From an uncultured Alistipes sp. (lineage in GTDB: Bacteria > Bacteroidota > Bacteroidia > Bacteroidales > Rikenellaceae), in NCBI GenBank assembly GCA_934754975.1, contig CAKVKI010000143.1, positions 1 to 6,931 on the forward strand: 6,931 nt of DNA, in the 5' to 3' direction. The position numbers and the translations under genes were made by a program. A model generated the notes under the pieces. The model was not told where the DNA came from, made no database searches, and saw only the letters and a list, made by a program, of their open reading frames with translations. Positions 1 to 6,931 of the stretch are shown here, piece after piece; the first letter of the stretch is position 1, and every line of letters starts with the position of its first letter.

Positions 1-1772
1 TGATCCTCTGCCGCCGGGCCGACGCCGCCGAGCGGCTCACCGAATATGCGCAGCAGGTGCGCGCCACGGCCCAGACCGAGCCGCAGGCCCCCGACGCATG
101 GCGCGCGGGAACGCTCGCCGAGCGGATCGGCCACGCCATGCTCAAGGGCGTCGCGGACTTCATCGAGCAGGACGCGCTGGAGGGCTACGAAGCGCTCGGA
201 ACGCCGATGGCCGTGATCGACACCCTGCTGATGCCCGCCATGGAGCGGGTCGGCACGCTCTTCGGCGAAGGCAAGATGTTCCTGCCCCAGGTCGTGAAGA
301 CCGCCCGCGTGATGAAGCGCGCCGTGGCGGCCCTGACCCCCTACATCGAGCAAGGCGGCGCCCAGACCCCGCACAACGCGGGCAAGGTGCTGATCGCCAC
401 GGTCAAAGGCGACGTACACGACATCGGCAAGAATATCGTGGCGGTCGTGATGGCCTGCAACGGATACGAGATAAAGGACCTCGGCGTGATGGTCGAGTCG
501 CAGCGGATCGTCGAAGAGGCCGTCGCATGGGGCGCCGACTGCATCTGCCTGAGCGGCCTTATCACCCCGTCGCTCGACGAGATGACCCACGTCTGCGAGG
601 AGCTGGAACGCCGCTCGCTGCGCCTTCCGGTCATCATCGGCGGCGCCACGACCTCGGACCTGCATACGGCCGTGAAGATCGCCCCGGTCTATTCGGGCCT
701 GGTGATACACTCGCCCAACGCCAGCCGCAACAGCCAGATCCTGTCCCAGCTGCTCGGTCCCGACGGCCGGCTGTACGCCGACAAGGTCCGCGCCGACCAG
801 CAGGCGCTGCGCAGCGACTACCAGCGCGCCGAACGCACCCGGAACCTGATTCCGATCGTCGAGGTCCGCAAGGCCCGCAAAGGCGCCGCACCGCACCGGC
901 CCGTCGTGCCGCAGCACCCCGGACGCATGGTCTTCCCCGACTTCGACGTAGCCGACGCCGAACCCTATATCGACTGGAGTTTCTTCTTCCTGGCATGGGG
1001 ACTCAAAGGGCGTTACCCCGAAATCCTCGACCACCCCGAGAAAGGCGCCGAAGCCCGCAAGGTGTTCGCCGACGCCCAGGCCCTGCTGGCCCGCATCCGC
1101 GACGAACGGCTGCTCACGCTGCAGGCCGCCGTGGGGATTTTCCCGGCGCGCGCGGAGGGCGACGACATCTGGATCACCGACCAGAAAGGCCGCGAACGCC
1201 GGCTGGCGATGCTCCGCAACCAGACGCGCGGGGAGGAAAACCGCTCGCTGGCGGACTGCATCGCACCGCACAGCGACTGGATCGGCTGTTTCGCCGTCAC
1301 TGCCGGCATCGGGCTCAGGGAGCTGACCGAAAAATTCCGCACCGAGGGCGACGACTACAGCGCCATCATGGCCAAACTGCTGGCCGACCGGCTGACCGAA
1401 GCCTTCGCCGAAGCCGTGCATACGTTCGTGCGGCGACAGATGTGGGGCTACGAAACGGGCGAGCCGCTCACACCGCAGCAGACTGTCCGCGGCCAGTACC
1501 GCGGCCGCCGCATGGCCTTCGGCTATCCCGCGTCGCCCGACCATTCGCTCAAGCGCGAGATCTTCGACCTGCTGGCGGCCGAAATGACCACCGGCATGAA
1601 GCTCACCGAAAATTACATGATCGACCCCGGCGAAGCGCTCTGCGGACTGATGTTCGCCGACGCCGACTACTTCTCCGTGGGCACGATCGACACCAAACAG
1701 CTGCTCGACTACGCCCGGCGGCGCGGCATGGAGGTCGAAGAGATCAAGAAACTGATACCGAACAATATTTAG
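1..1772 (+). CDS. metH: Cobalamin-dependent methionine synthase, C-terminal half (5' end outside window)
   Basis: MetH moves the methyl group of 5-methyl-tetrahydrofolate to homocysteine through cobalamin, in the cytoplasm. About 589 codons are visible from nt 3; the homocysteine and pterin domains lie upstream. The frame is open to the window edge, so GTG 57 is not the real start. The four-helix cobalamin cap spans about nt 95-360 and contains FGEGKMFLPQVVK. In the B12 domain, DVHDIG (411-428) supplies the cobalt-ligating His at 417-419; Ser 552-554 (SGL) and Gly-Gly 639-644 follow, as the family requires. A linker leads to the reactivation domain from about nt 927, with YIDW (966-977), RMAFGYP (1509-1529) and Tyr 1668-1670, which match the SAM-binding positions of E. 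coli MetH. This domain normally uses SAM and an electron donor such as flavodoxin to rescue oxidised cobalamin. The gene ends in TAG. All visible key residues are intact and metF follows, supporting the assignment. Confidence 0.96.
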   Translation, partial: ILCRRADAAERLTEYAQQVRATAQTEPQAPDAWRAGTLAERIGHAMLKGVADFIEQDALEGYEALGTPMAVIDTLLMPAMERVGTLFGEGKMFLPQVVKTARVMKRAVAALTPYIEQGGAQTPHNAGKVLIATVKGDVHDIGKNIVAVVMACNGYEIKDLGVMVESQRIVEEAVAWGADCICLSGLITPSLDEMTHVCEELERRSLRLPVIIGGATTSDLHTAVKIAPVYSGLVIHSPNASRNSQILSQLLGPDGRLYADKVRADQQALRSDYQRAERTRNLIPIVEVRKARKGAAPHRPVVPQHPGRMVFPDFDVADAEPYIDWSFFFLAWGLKGRYPEILDHPEKGAEARKVFADAQALLARIRDERLLTLQAAVGIFPARAEGDDIWITDQKGRERRLAMLRNQTRGEENRSLADCIAPHSDWIGCFAVTAGIGLRELTEKFRTEGDDYSAIMAKLLADRLTEAFAEAVHTFVRRQMWGYETGEPLTPQQTVRGQYRGRRMAFGYPASPDHSLKREIFDLLAAEMTTGMKLTENYMIDPGEALCGLMFADADYFSVGTIDTKQLLDYARRRGMEVEEIKKLIPNNI

Positions 1773-1806
1773 GGCACGGGGAACGACCCGACGACACCCG
1801 CCCCGT

Positions 1807-1832
1807 CAAACGCAAAAAACAGAGACCGAACC
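1807..1832 (+). promoter_or_regulatory. A-rich leader before metF, no Shine-Dalgarno
   Basis: The 26 bases before the metF ATG contain the run CAAAAAACAG but no AGGAGG-like motif. A-rich, SD-less leaders are typical of Bacteroidota translation starts. The 60-nt metH-metF gap holds no recognisable promoter, riboswitch or terminator. Confidence 0.35.
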
Positions 1833-2798
1833 ATGAATGTCCTGGACATAATCAATAGGGCTATCGCCGAACACCGCACGCGCTTCGCGTTCGAACTGCT
1901 GCCGCCCCTCAAAGGCGACGGCATGGGCGGCGCATTCGAAACCATCGACCGCCTCATCGGATTCGACCCGGCCTACATCAACGTCACCTTCCACCGCGAG
2001 GGAATCAAGCAGCGCGTAATGCCGAACGGCAGCATCGACTGGCACGTGGTGCGCCGCCGCCCCGGCACGGTGGGCATCTCGGCCGCCATCCAGAAGAAAT
2101 ACGGCATCGAGGTCGTGCCGCACCTGATCTGCGGCGGACTGTCGAAATACGACATCGAGGACGCGCTGATAGACCTCGACTTCCTCGGCCTGCACAACGT
2201 GCTGGCGCTCAGGGGCGACAAGTCGCAGAACGAAAAGTTCTTCATGCCCCACCCGCAGGGCCACTCGCACGCCATGGACCTCGTGCGGCAGATCAAGGCC
2301 ATGAACCACGGACATTTCGTGGACAGCGAGGTCGAGGAGTGCCACCATTCGAAATTCTCGATCGGCGTGGCGGGTTACCCCGAAGGACACGAAGAGTCCC
2401 CCTCGCCCGAAGCCGACATCGACGCCCTCAAGATGAAGATCTACGCCGGAGCCGAGTACGTCGTCACGCAGCTCTTCTACGACAACGCCCGTTTCTTCGA
2501 CTTCGTGCGCCGCTGCCGCGAAGCGGGAATCAAGGTGCCGATCATCCCCGGCATCAAGCCGCTCTCGACGCTGCGCCACCTGACGCTGCTGCCGCAGACT
2601 TTCGGCTGCAGCATCCCCGAAGAACTGGAACGCGAAGTCCTGCGCCACCGGGAGGACCCGAAGGCGATCCGCGAAGTCGGAACCGAATGGGCCATCGCCC
2701 AGAGCCGTGAGCTGAAGCAGGCCGGAGTCCCCGTGCTGCACTACTACCCGATGGGCAAGGCCGACAATATCATAAAGATAGCAAAAGCGATATTTTAA
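1833..2798 (+). CDS. metF: 5,10-methylenetetrahydrofolate reductase
   Basis: This 321-residue cytoplasmic flavoprotein is predicted to reduce 5,10-methylene-THF to 5-methyl-THF, the methyl donor for the MetH encoded just upstream. It is slightly longer than E. coli MetF (296 aa) and has the single catalytic TIM barrel without the eukaryotic regulatory domain. Visible landmarks are FELLPP with the catalytic Glu at residue 21, INVTFHREG (49-57), PHLICGG (96-102), ALRGD (125-129, the folate/flavin Asp), GVAGYPEGH (178-186), VTQLFYD (211-217, with Gln213) and PIIPGIKPLS. The usual FEFFPP appears as FELLPP. The ATG is the only plausible start, because no ATG, GTG or TTG lies in frame between the metH stop and it. 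There is no Shine-Dalgarno; the leader is A-rich. The 60-nt gap and shared pathway suggest cotranscription with metH. Confidence 0.96.
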   Translation: MNVLDIINRAIAEHRTRFAFELLPPLKGDGMGGAFETIDRLIGFDPAYINVTFHREGIKQRVMPNGSIDWHVVRRRPGTVGISAAIQKKYGIEVVPHLICGGLSKYDIEDALIDLDFLGLHNVLALRGDKSQNEKFFMPHPQGHSHAMDLVRQIKAMNHGHFVDSEVEECHHSKFSIGVAGYPEGHEESPSPEADIDALKMKIYAGAEYVVTQLFYDNARFFDFVRRCREAGIKVPIIPGIKPLSTLRHLTLLPQTFGCSIPEELEREVLRHREDPKAIREVGTEWAIAQSRELKQAGVPVLHYYPMGKADNIIKIAKAIF

Positions 2799-2825
2799 TG
2801 TTCGTTACCAAATCCCCCTCATCCG

Positions 2826-2844
2826 GAATACGCCGACGGTATTC
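2826..2844 (+). other. Short hairpin in the metF-amidohydrolase gap
   Basis: GAATAC (2826-2831) and GTATTC (2839-2844) are perfect inverted repeats around a 7-nt loop. No T-run follows, so this is not a standard intrinsic terminator. It could be a weak attenuating or RNA-stabilising stem, or chance. The rest of the 102-nt gap (2799-2900) shows no gene and no promoter that I can defend. Confidence 0.3.
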
Positions 2845-2878
2845 GCTGTCCGTGACGTCGCAAACCCCACAGCGCAAC

Positions 2879-2900
2879 TTTTAATTCTTAATTTTTCTCC
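2879..2900 (+). promoter_or_regulatory. AT-rich leader before the amidohydrolase start
   Basis: This AT-rich stretch just before the ATG contrasts sharply with the GC-rich surroundings. It contains TAATTTTT, which resembles the Bacteroidota -7 element (TAnnTTTG), but it sits too close to the ATG and lacks a TTTG-like partner upstream. It is more likely an unstructured ribosome-entry region. It also carries the in-frame TAA (2889-2891) that fixes the start codon. Confidence 0.35.
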
Positions 2901-4013
2901 ATGAATCCCATAGAATTCCGCCGTCACCTGCATATGCATCCCGAACTGTCGTTCAGGGAACACCGCACGGCGGCCTTTATCGCCGCCCGGCTCTCGGAAC
3001 TGGGCATCGAACACCGTCCCATAGCCGGAACGGGCGTGCTGGCGAAGATCGAGGGCCGCGGCAAAGCCGATCCCAGACACCGGGCCGTGGTGCTGCGCGC
3101 CGACATCGACGCCCTTCCGATCGACGAACAGAACGACATCGGCTGGAAGTCCCTCGACACAGGAGTCATGCACGCCTGCGGCCACGACATGCATGCCGCG
3201 GTGCTGTTCGGCGTATTGCAGCAGCTGGCCGCCGAGCCGGATTTCCGCGGCACGATCTTCGGACTGTTCCAGCCGGGCGAGGAGTGCAATCCGGGCGGAG
3301 CGTCGCTGGTGCTGGCAGAGAACCCGTTCGAGGGGTACGACATACGGGCCGTGATCGGCGAACACGTCGAGCCGCAGCTCGAAGTCGGCGCCCTCGGATT
3401 CCGTGCGGGCAAATACATGGCCGCAAGCGACGAACTGCGCTTCACGGTACACGGCACGGGCGGCCACGGCGCCATGCGCCCGCAGCTCAAGGATCCGGTG
3501 GCGGCCGCCGCGGAGTTCGTGACGCGGCTCGTAGCGCTCAACCACGAGGAATGCGTACTTTCGATCGGCCGCATGGAGGCAGGAGGCGCCACGAACATCG
3601 TGCCCGACCAGGTCTACCTGGAAGGTACGCTCCGCACCTTCGACGAGCGCGAACGCGAAATCATCCACAAACGCATCCGCAACTTCGCCGCGGACATCGA
3701 CAAACGTCACGGCGTACGGATCGACATCGACATCAGCCGGGGCTATCCCTGCGTGGTGAACGACGCCGCGCTGGTCAAGCATGCCGCGGCGCTGGCCGCG
3801 GAAGCCGGACTGCGGGTCGAGATGCTGCCGCTGCGCACCACGGCGGAGGATTTCGGATTTTACTGCACCAAATATCCGTCGCTGTTCTATCGGCTGGGTG
3901 TGGGCGCCGCGGCCGGACGGCCCCACACGGCGACGTTCAACCCCGACGAAGGGGCCATCGACACGGGCATAGACTACATGAAACGTCTCGCCCTCCAAAT
4001 TCTGAAGAAATGA
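2901..4013 (+). CDS. M20-family (M20D-like) metal-dependent amidohydrolase
   Basis: This 370-residue protein belongs to the M20 amidohydrolases, which cleave the amide bond of N-acylated amino acids or related compounds using two metal ions. Visible motifs are RRHLHMHPELSF (7-18), LRADIDALPI (65-74), HACGHDMH (91-98, ligands Cys93 and His95), QPGEE (124-128, Glu127/Glu128), GEHV with His155, the lid-domain segment GTGGHGAM, TTAEDFGF and PHTATF with His342. The full ligand set looks present, so it should be active. There is no signal peptide, so it is probably cytoplasmic. An in-frame TAA at 2889-2891 fixes ATG 2901 as the start; the N-terminus is about 15 residues shorter than in many relatives. 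The substrate is unknown: family members include N-acyl-amino-acid deacylases, hippurate hydrolases and N-acetyl-diaminopimelate deacetylases, and sequence alone does not separate them. Its TGA overlaps the rnr start. Confidence 0.92.
   Translation: MNPIEFRRHLHMHPELSFREHRTAAFIAARLSELGIEHRPIAGTGVLAKIEGRGKADPRHRAVVLRADIDALPIDEQNDIGWKSLDTGVMHACGHDMHAAVLFGVLQQLAAEPDFRGTIFGLFQPGEECNPGGASLVLAENPFEGYDIRAVIGEHVEPQLEVGALGFRAGKYMAASDELRFTVHGTGGHGAMRPQLKDPVAAAAEFVTRLVALNHEECVLSIGRMEAGGATNIVPDQVYLEGTLRTFDEREREIIHKRIRNFAADIDKRHGVRIDIDISRGYPCVVNDAALVKHAAALAAEAGLRVEMLPLRTTAEDFGFYCTKYPSLFYRLGVGAAAGRPHTATFNPDEGAIDTGIDYMKRLALQILKK
4010..4013 (+). other. ATGA overlap between amidohydrolase stop and rnr start
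   Basis: ATG of rnr (4010-4012) overlaps TGA of the amidohydrolase gene (4011-4013). This arrangement is classically linked to translational coupling by terminating ribosomes restarting. The bases just upstream, TCTGAAGAA, are purine-rich but are not a clear Shine-Dalgarno, so coupling is plausible. Confidence 0.8.
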
Positions 4014-6241
4014 AAAAGCAATCACAAAAGAACCGCCCTGCAAAGGGCGCAAAGAACACGGACCGGGCGGCAGTCATCCTGAGCCTTTTCCGTGAATTTC
4101 CCAATAATAAGTTTTCACTCAAACACCTGGCTTCGGCTTCGGGCGGCGCAACCAAAGAGGGCCGCCGCGAGACGTTCGAGATACTGGGACGCCTGCACGA
4201 CGAAGGCATCGTCGAGGAGTGCGCCCGCGAAAAATACCGGCTCACGCACAAGCACCTGCCCCATTTCGAGGGCATCGCCGACATGACGGCCAGCGGCTCG
4301 ATATACGTGCGGGTCGAGGGCGAGGAGAACGATATTTTCGTCAATCAGCGCAACACGGCCAACGCCCTGAACGGCGACCGCGTGGAGGTGGTGGTGATGC
4401 ACCGCGGCCGCGACGGAAAATTCGAAGGCGAGATCACACGCATCGTCGAACGCAGCCGCAAACCCTATGTCGGCGTGGCTGAAGTGGGCGCGCACCAGAT
4501 TTTCGTGCGGGCCGACTCGCGCCGCATGCCGATGGACATCTACCTCTCGAAAAAGCAATACCCCGACGTGAAGGACGGCGAAAAGGTCGTGGTTCGCATC
4601 GCCGAGTGGGCCGAGGGCAGCAAAAGCCCCGTGGGCGAACTGGTCGAACGGCTCGGCATGGCGGGCAACAACGACACGGAGATGCACGCCATCCTGGCCG
4701 AATACGAGCTGCCTTACCGTTTCGACCCCGAAATCGAACAGGCCGCAGAGGCGATCGACGGCAGCATTACCGCCAAGGAGATCGCCGCACGCCGCGACTT
4801 CAGGCAGGTGACGACCTTCACGGTGGACCCGGCCGACGCCAAGGACTTCGACGACGCGCTTTCGGTGCGCAGGGTCAAAGAGGGCGTCTGGGAGATCGGC
4901 GTGCATATCGCCGACGTGACGCACTACGTGCGCCCCCAATCGACGATCGACGACGAAGCCGTCGAACGCGGCACCTCGGTCTATCTGGTGGACCGCACCG
5001 TGCCGATGCTGCCCGAACGGCTTTCGAACGAGCTTTGTTCGCTGCGCCCGCACGAAACGAGCCTCTGTTTTTCGGCGGTCTTCACCCTCAACGAAAATCT
5101 CGACATCCTCGAAGAGTGGTTCGGCCGCACGGTGATCTACTCCGACCGCCGCTTCACCTATGCCGAAGCGCAGGAGGTGATCGAGACGGGCCGCGGCGAC
5201 TATGCCGAAGAGATCGTGACGCTCAACCGGCTGGCGCAGGCGCTGCGCCGGCAGCGGTTCAAGAACGGCGCGATCAGCTTCGACCGCGAAGAGGTGAAAT
5301 TCCAACTCGACGAAACCGGCAAGCCGCTGGGCGTCTATTTCAAGGAGCAGAAAGAGTCGAACCAGATGATCGAGGAGTTCATGCTGCTGGCCAACCGCCG
5401 CGTCGCGGAGTTCTGCGGCACGCGCAAGACCGATAAGGGCCGCACCGTCGAACGTACGATGGTTTACCGCGTCCACGACTCGCCCAGCGAGGAGAAGCTG
5501 GACCGTTTCCGGCAGTTCATCCTCCGCTTCGGACATATCTTCAAAGCCAGCAAGGGCCGCGCCGTGGCCAAGGAGCTGAACAAGCTTTTCGCCCGGATCA
5601 AGGGCACGACCGAGGAGAACGCCGTAGCGACGATGGCCGTGCGGTCGATGGCCAAGGCATACTACACGACCGACAACATCGGCCATTACGGACTGGCATT
5701 CCCCTATTACACGCATTTCACGTCGCCCATCCGCCGCTACCCCGACATGATGGTCCACCGCCTGCTGGCGCGCTATCTCGCCGACGGTAAAGCGGCCGAC
5801 AAGGCGATGCTCGAAGATTTGTGCTTCCGCGCTTCGGAACGCGAAGTCGTCGCCGCCGAAGCCGAGCGCGCGTCGATCAAATACAAGATGGTCGAATTTA
5901 TGAAGGAGCGCATCGGCGAAGAGTTCGAAGGACATATTTCGGGACTCACCGAGTGGGGCATCTATGTCGAGCTGGACGAAACCCACATCGAGGGCATGTC
6001 GTTCCTGCGCGACATCGACGGCGACTTCTTCCAGTTCGACGAGCCCAACTACCAGATCATCGGCCGCTCGTCGGGCCGCCGCATGACGCTGGGCGACCCT
6101 GTGCGCATCCGCGTCAAACGCGCCGACCTGCAGAAACGCCAGCTCGACTTCGAAGTGCTGCTCGACGGGCTCCGCACCCCGGCGCCCGCCGAAGGAAAAG
6201 GGCCCCAGGTGCGCCGCAGCAACCGACGCAAAAACCGATAG
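4010..6241 (+). CDS. rnr: Ribonuclease R (3'-to-5' exoribonuclease)
   Basis: This 743-residue RNase II/R-family enzyme degrades RNA from the 3' end one nucleotide at a time and can work through structured RNA. In order: a Lys-rich N-terminus, a winged-helix region (about 18-80, ending EKYRLTH), two cold-shock/OB domains (about 85-225), the RNB catalytic domain (about 262-600) and one S1 domain (about 636-715). The catalytic Asp cluster is intact at Asp273, Asp279, Asp281 and Asp282 (DPADAKDFDDA), matching E. coli Asp272/278/280/281. HIADVTHYVRP, RGTSVYLVDR and the RNB signature YYTHFTSPIRRYP (566-578) are also present. The winged helix plus two OB domains favour RNase R over RNase II. The long Lys-rich tail of E. 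coli RNase R is replaced by about 25 basic residues. ATG 4010 is preferred because it gives the family-like N-terminus; the frame stays open further upstream, but only as a shadow of the amidohydrolase gene. Confidence 0.96.
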   Translation: MKKQSQKNRPAKGAKNTDRAAVILSLFREFPNNKFSLKHLASASGGATKEGRRETFEILGRLHDEGIVEECAREKYRLTHKHLPHFEGIADMTASGSIYVRVEGEENDIFVNQRNTANALNGDRVEVVVMHRGRDGKFEGEITRIVERSRKPYVGVAEVGAHQIFVRADSRRMPMDIYLSKKQYPDVKDGEKVVVRIAEWAEGSKSPVGELVERLGMAGNNDTEMHAILAEYELPYRFDPEIEQAAEAIDGSITAKEIAARRDFRQVTTFTVDPADAKDFDDALSVRRVKEGVWEIGVHIADVTHYVRPQSTIDDEAVERGTSVYLVDRTVPMLPERLSNELCSLRPHETSLCFSAVFTLNENLDILEEWFGRTVIYSDRRFTYAEAQEVIETGRGDYAEEIVTLNRLAQALRRQRFKNGAISFDREEVKFQLDETGKPLGVYFKEQKESNQMIEEFMLLANRRVAEFCGTRKTDKGRTVERTMVYRVHDSPSEEKLDRFRQFILRFGHIFKASKGRAVAKELNKLFARIKGTTEENAVATMAVRSMAKAYYTTDNIGHYGLAFPYYTHFTSPIRRYPDMMVHRLLARYLADGKAADKAMLEDLCFRASEREVVAAEAERASIKYKMVEFMKERIGEEFEGHISGLTEWGIYVELDETHIEGMSFLRDIDGDFFQFDEPNYQIIGRSSGRRMTLGDPVRIRVKRADLQKRQLDFEVLLDGLRTPAPAEGKGPQVRRSNRRKNR

Positions 6242-6243
6242 CC

Positions 6244-6931
6244 GTGCAACGCATCTACGACAAATGCCGGCGGCGGGAGCCGCTTTCGCGCGAGGAAGCC
6301 TACCGGCTCTACGACGATGCCCCGCTGCATGAGCTGGCGCTGGCGGCCGACGAGGTGCGCCGCGCCGTGGTTCCCGATCCTCAGGTCGTAACGTGGCAGA
6401 TCGACCGCAACGTCAATATCACCAACGTCTGCATCTCGGGCTGCAAATTCTGCAACTTCCACTGCAAACCCCACCAGACCGACCGGGCGTTCATCACCAC
6501 ACAGGACCAATACCGCGAGAAAATCGACAGCACGCTCCGTCTGGGCGGCGACCAGCTGCTGTTGCAGGGCGGCCTGCACCCGGAACTGAAGATCGACTTC
6601 TACGAGAGGCTGTTCAGCGAATTGAAATCGCGCTATCCCTGGCTGCGGCTGCATGCGCTGGGTGCGCCCGAAGTGGCGCATATCGCCCGCATAAGCGGCC
6701 TGACGACGCTCGAAACCCTGCGCCGCCTGATGGCTGCGGGGTTGGACTCACTGCCGGGCGCGGGGGCCGAGATACTCGATTCAGACGTGCGCCGGGCCAT
6801 CTCCCCCGCCAAACCTTCGGTCGAGAAGTGGCTCGACGTGATGCACGAAGCGCACTGCCTGAACCTGCCGACCTCGGCGACGATGATGTACGGGCACGTC
6901 GAGACGCCGCACCAGCGCATCGACCACCTGC
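6244..6931 (+). CDS. mqnC: Cyclic dehypoxanthinyl futalosine synthase, N-terminal part (3' end outside window)
   Basis: MqnC is a radical-SAM enzyme that cyclises dehypoxanthinyl futalosine, a step of the futalosine route to menaquinone. About 229 of an expected 350-380 residues are visible; the gene is cut by the window edge. The [4Fe-4S] motif CxxxCxxC is Cys63, Cys67 and Cys70 within TNVCISGCKFCNF. It is followed by LLLQGGLHPELKIDFYERLF, LHALGAPEV, LRRLMAAGLDSLPGAGAEIL and SATMMYGHVET. These favour MqnC over its paralogue MqnE, which shares the radical-SAM core and is the main alternative; CofG/CofH-type enzymes are more distant. The start is GTG at 6244, two bases after the rnr stop. It gives the N-terminus expected for MqnC, and there is no nearby in-frame ATG upstream. 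No Shine-Dalgarno is visible. The spacing implies cotranscription with rnr. Confidence 0.87.
   Translation, partial: MQRIYDKCRRREPLSREEAYRLYDDAPLHELALAADEVRRAVVPDPQVVTWQIDRNVNITNVCISGCKFCNFHCKPHQTDRAFITTQDQYREKIDSTLRLGGDQLLLQGGLHPELKIDFYERLFSELKSRYPWLRLHALGAPEVAHIARISGLTTLETLRRLMAAGLDSLPGAGAEILDSDVRRAISPAKPSVEKWLDVMHEAHCLNLPTSATMMYGHVETPHQRIDHL

Noticed and set aside
57..59. GTG as the start of the first gene
   Set aside because: The frame is open to the window edge and the residues before it continue the MetH alignment, so the gene begins upstream.
1776..1806. Inverted repeat ACGGGG/CCCCGT between metH and metF as a terminator
   Set aside because: Six-base stem with a 19-nt loop and no following T-run; expected by chance in GC-rich DNA.
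98..1858. Plus-strand open frame of 586 codons overlapping metH
   Set aside because: The product is extremely rich in Arg, Pro and Gly, the typical look of an off-frame reading of GC-rich coding DNA. The metH frame has clear catalytic motifs.
1806..2741. Minus-strand open frame of 311 codons opposite metF
   Set aside because: It is the mirror image of metF codon use, with no family motif.
3284..4009. Upstream extension of rnr to give a 985-residue protein
   Set aside because: The added 242 residues are an Arg-rich off-frame reading of the amidohydrolase gene. ATG 4010 gives the family-like Lys-rich N-terminus and winged helix.
2805..4052. Minus-strand open frame of 415 codons opposite the amidohydrolase gene
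   Set aside because: No recognisable motifs, and complete overlap with a gene whose metal ligands are all intact. It is a composition shadow.
4115..5986. Minus-strand open frame of 623 codons opposite rnr
   Set aside because: It lies entirely opposite a well-supported RNase R gene. Its protein shows no recognisable domain, and its openness follows from the GC-rich third codon positions of the real gene.
1..6931. Defence system, prophage, insertion sequence, CRISPR array, tRNA or riboswitch
   Set aside because: I found no repeat array, transposase, phage protein or conserved RNA fold. Genes fill almost the whole window and encode core metabolic or RNA-decay enzymes.

Overview
The window carries five protein genes, all on the + strand and tightly packed. 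The two outer genes run off the edges. By eye the base composition is GC-rich, roughly 60% or more. None of the four visible starts has a convincing Shine-Dalgarno motif; the leaders are A-rich or T-rich instead. That pattern, and the sequence character of the RNase R, MetF and M20 proteins, points to a GC-rich member of the Bacteroidota. An Alistipes-like (Rikenellaceae) gut bacterium is my best guess, but it is not proven from sequence alone.

Layout: (1) 1-1772 is the C-terminal half of cobalamin-dependent methionine synthase (metH), with the cobalamin cap, cobalamin-binding and reactivation domains; its 5' half lies outside the window. (2) 1833-2798 is methylenetetrahydrofolate reductase (metF), 60 nt downstream. 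(3) After a 102-nt gap comes an M20-family metal-dependent amidohydrolase (2901-4013). (4) RNase R (rnr, 4010-6241) overlaps that gene by four bases (ATGA). (5) 6244-6931 is the N-terminal part of a radical-SAM enzyme, best read as cyclic dehypoxanthinyl futalosine synthase (mqnC), starting two bases after the rnr stop.

Functionally, MetF makes 5-methyl-tetrahydrofolate and MetH uses it to methylate homocysteine, so the first pair closes one branch of the folate/methionine cycle. The second cluster (amidohydrolase, rnr, mqnC) looks like one transcription unit by spacing, but its members have unrelated biochemistry: amide hydrolysis, RNA decay and menaquinone synthesis. mqnC implies that the organism makes menaquinone by the futalosine route rather than the classical Men route.

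I see no mobile element, CRISPR array, tRNA, rRNA or phage gene, and no sign of an undescribed system. This is ordinary core metabolism. The points worth a second look are small: an open in-frame linker between metH and metF, the overlap and near-overlap of the last three genes, the futalosine assignment, and the unresolved substrate of the amidohydrolase.
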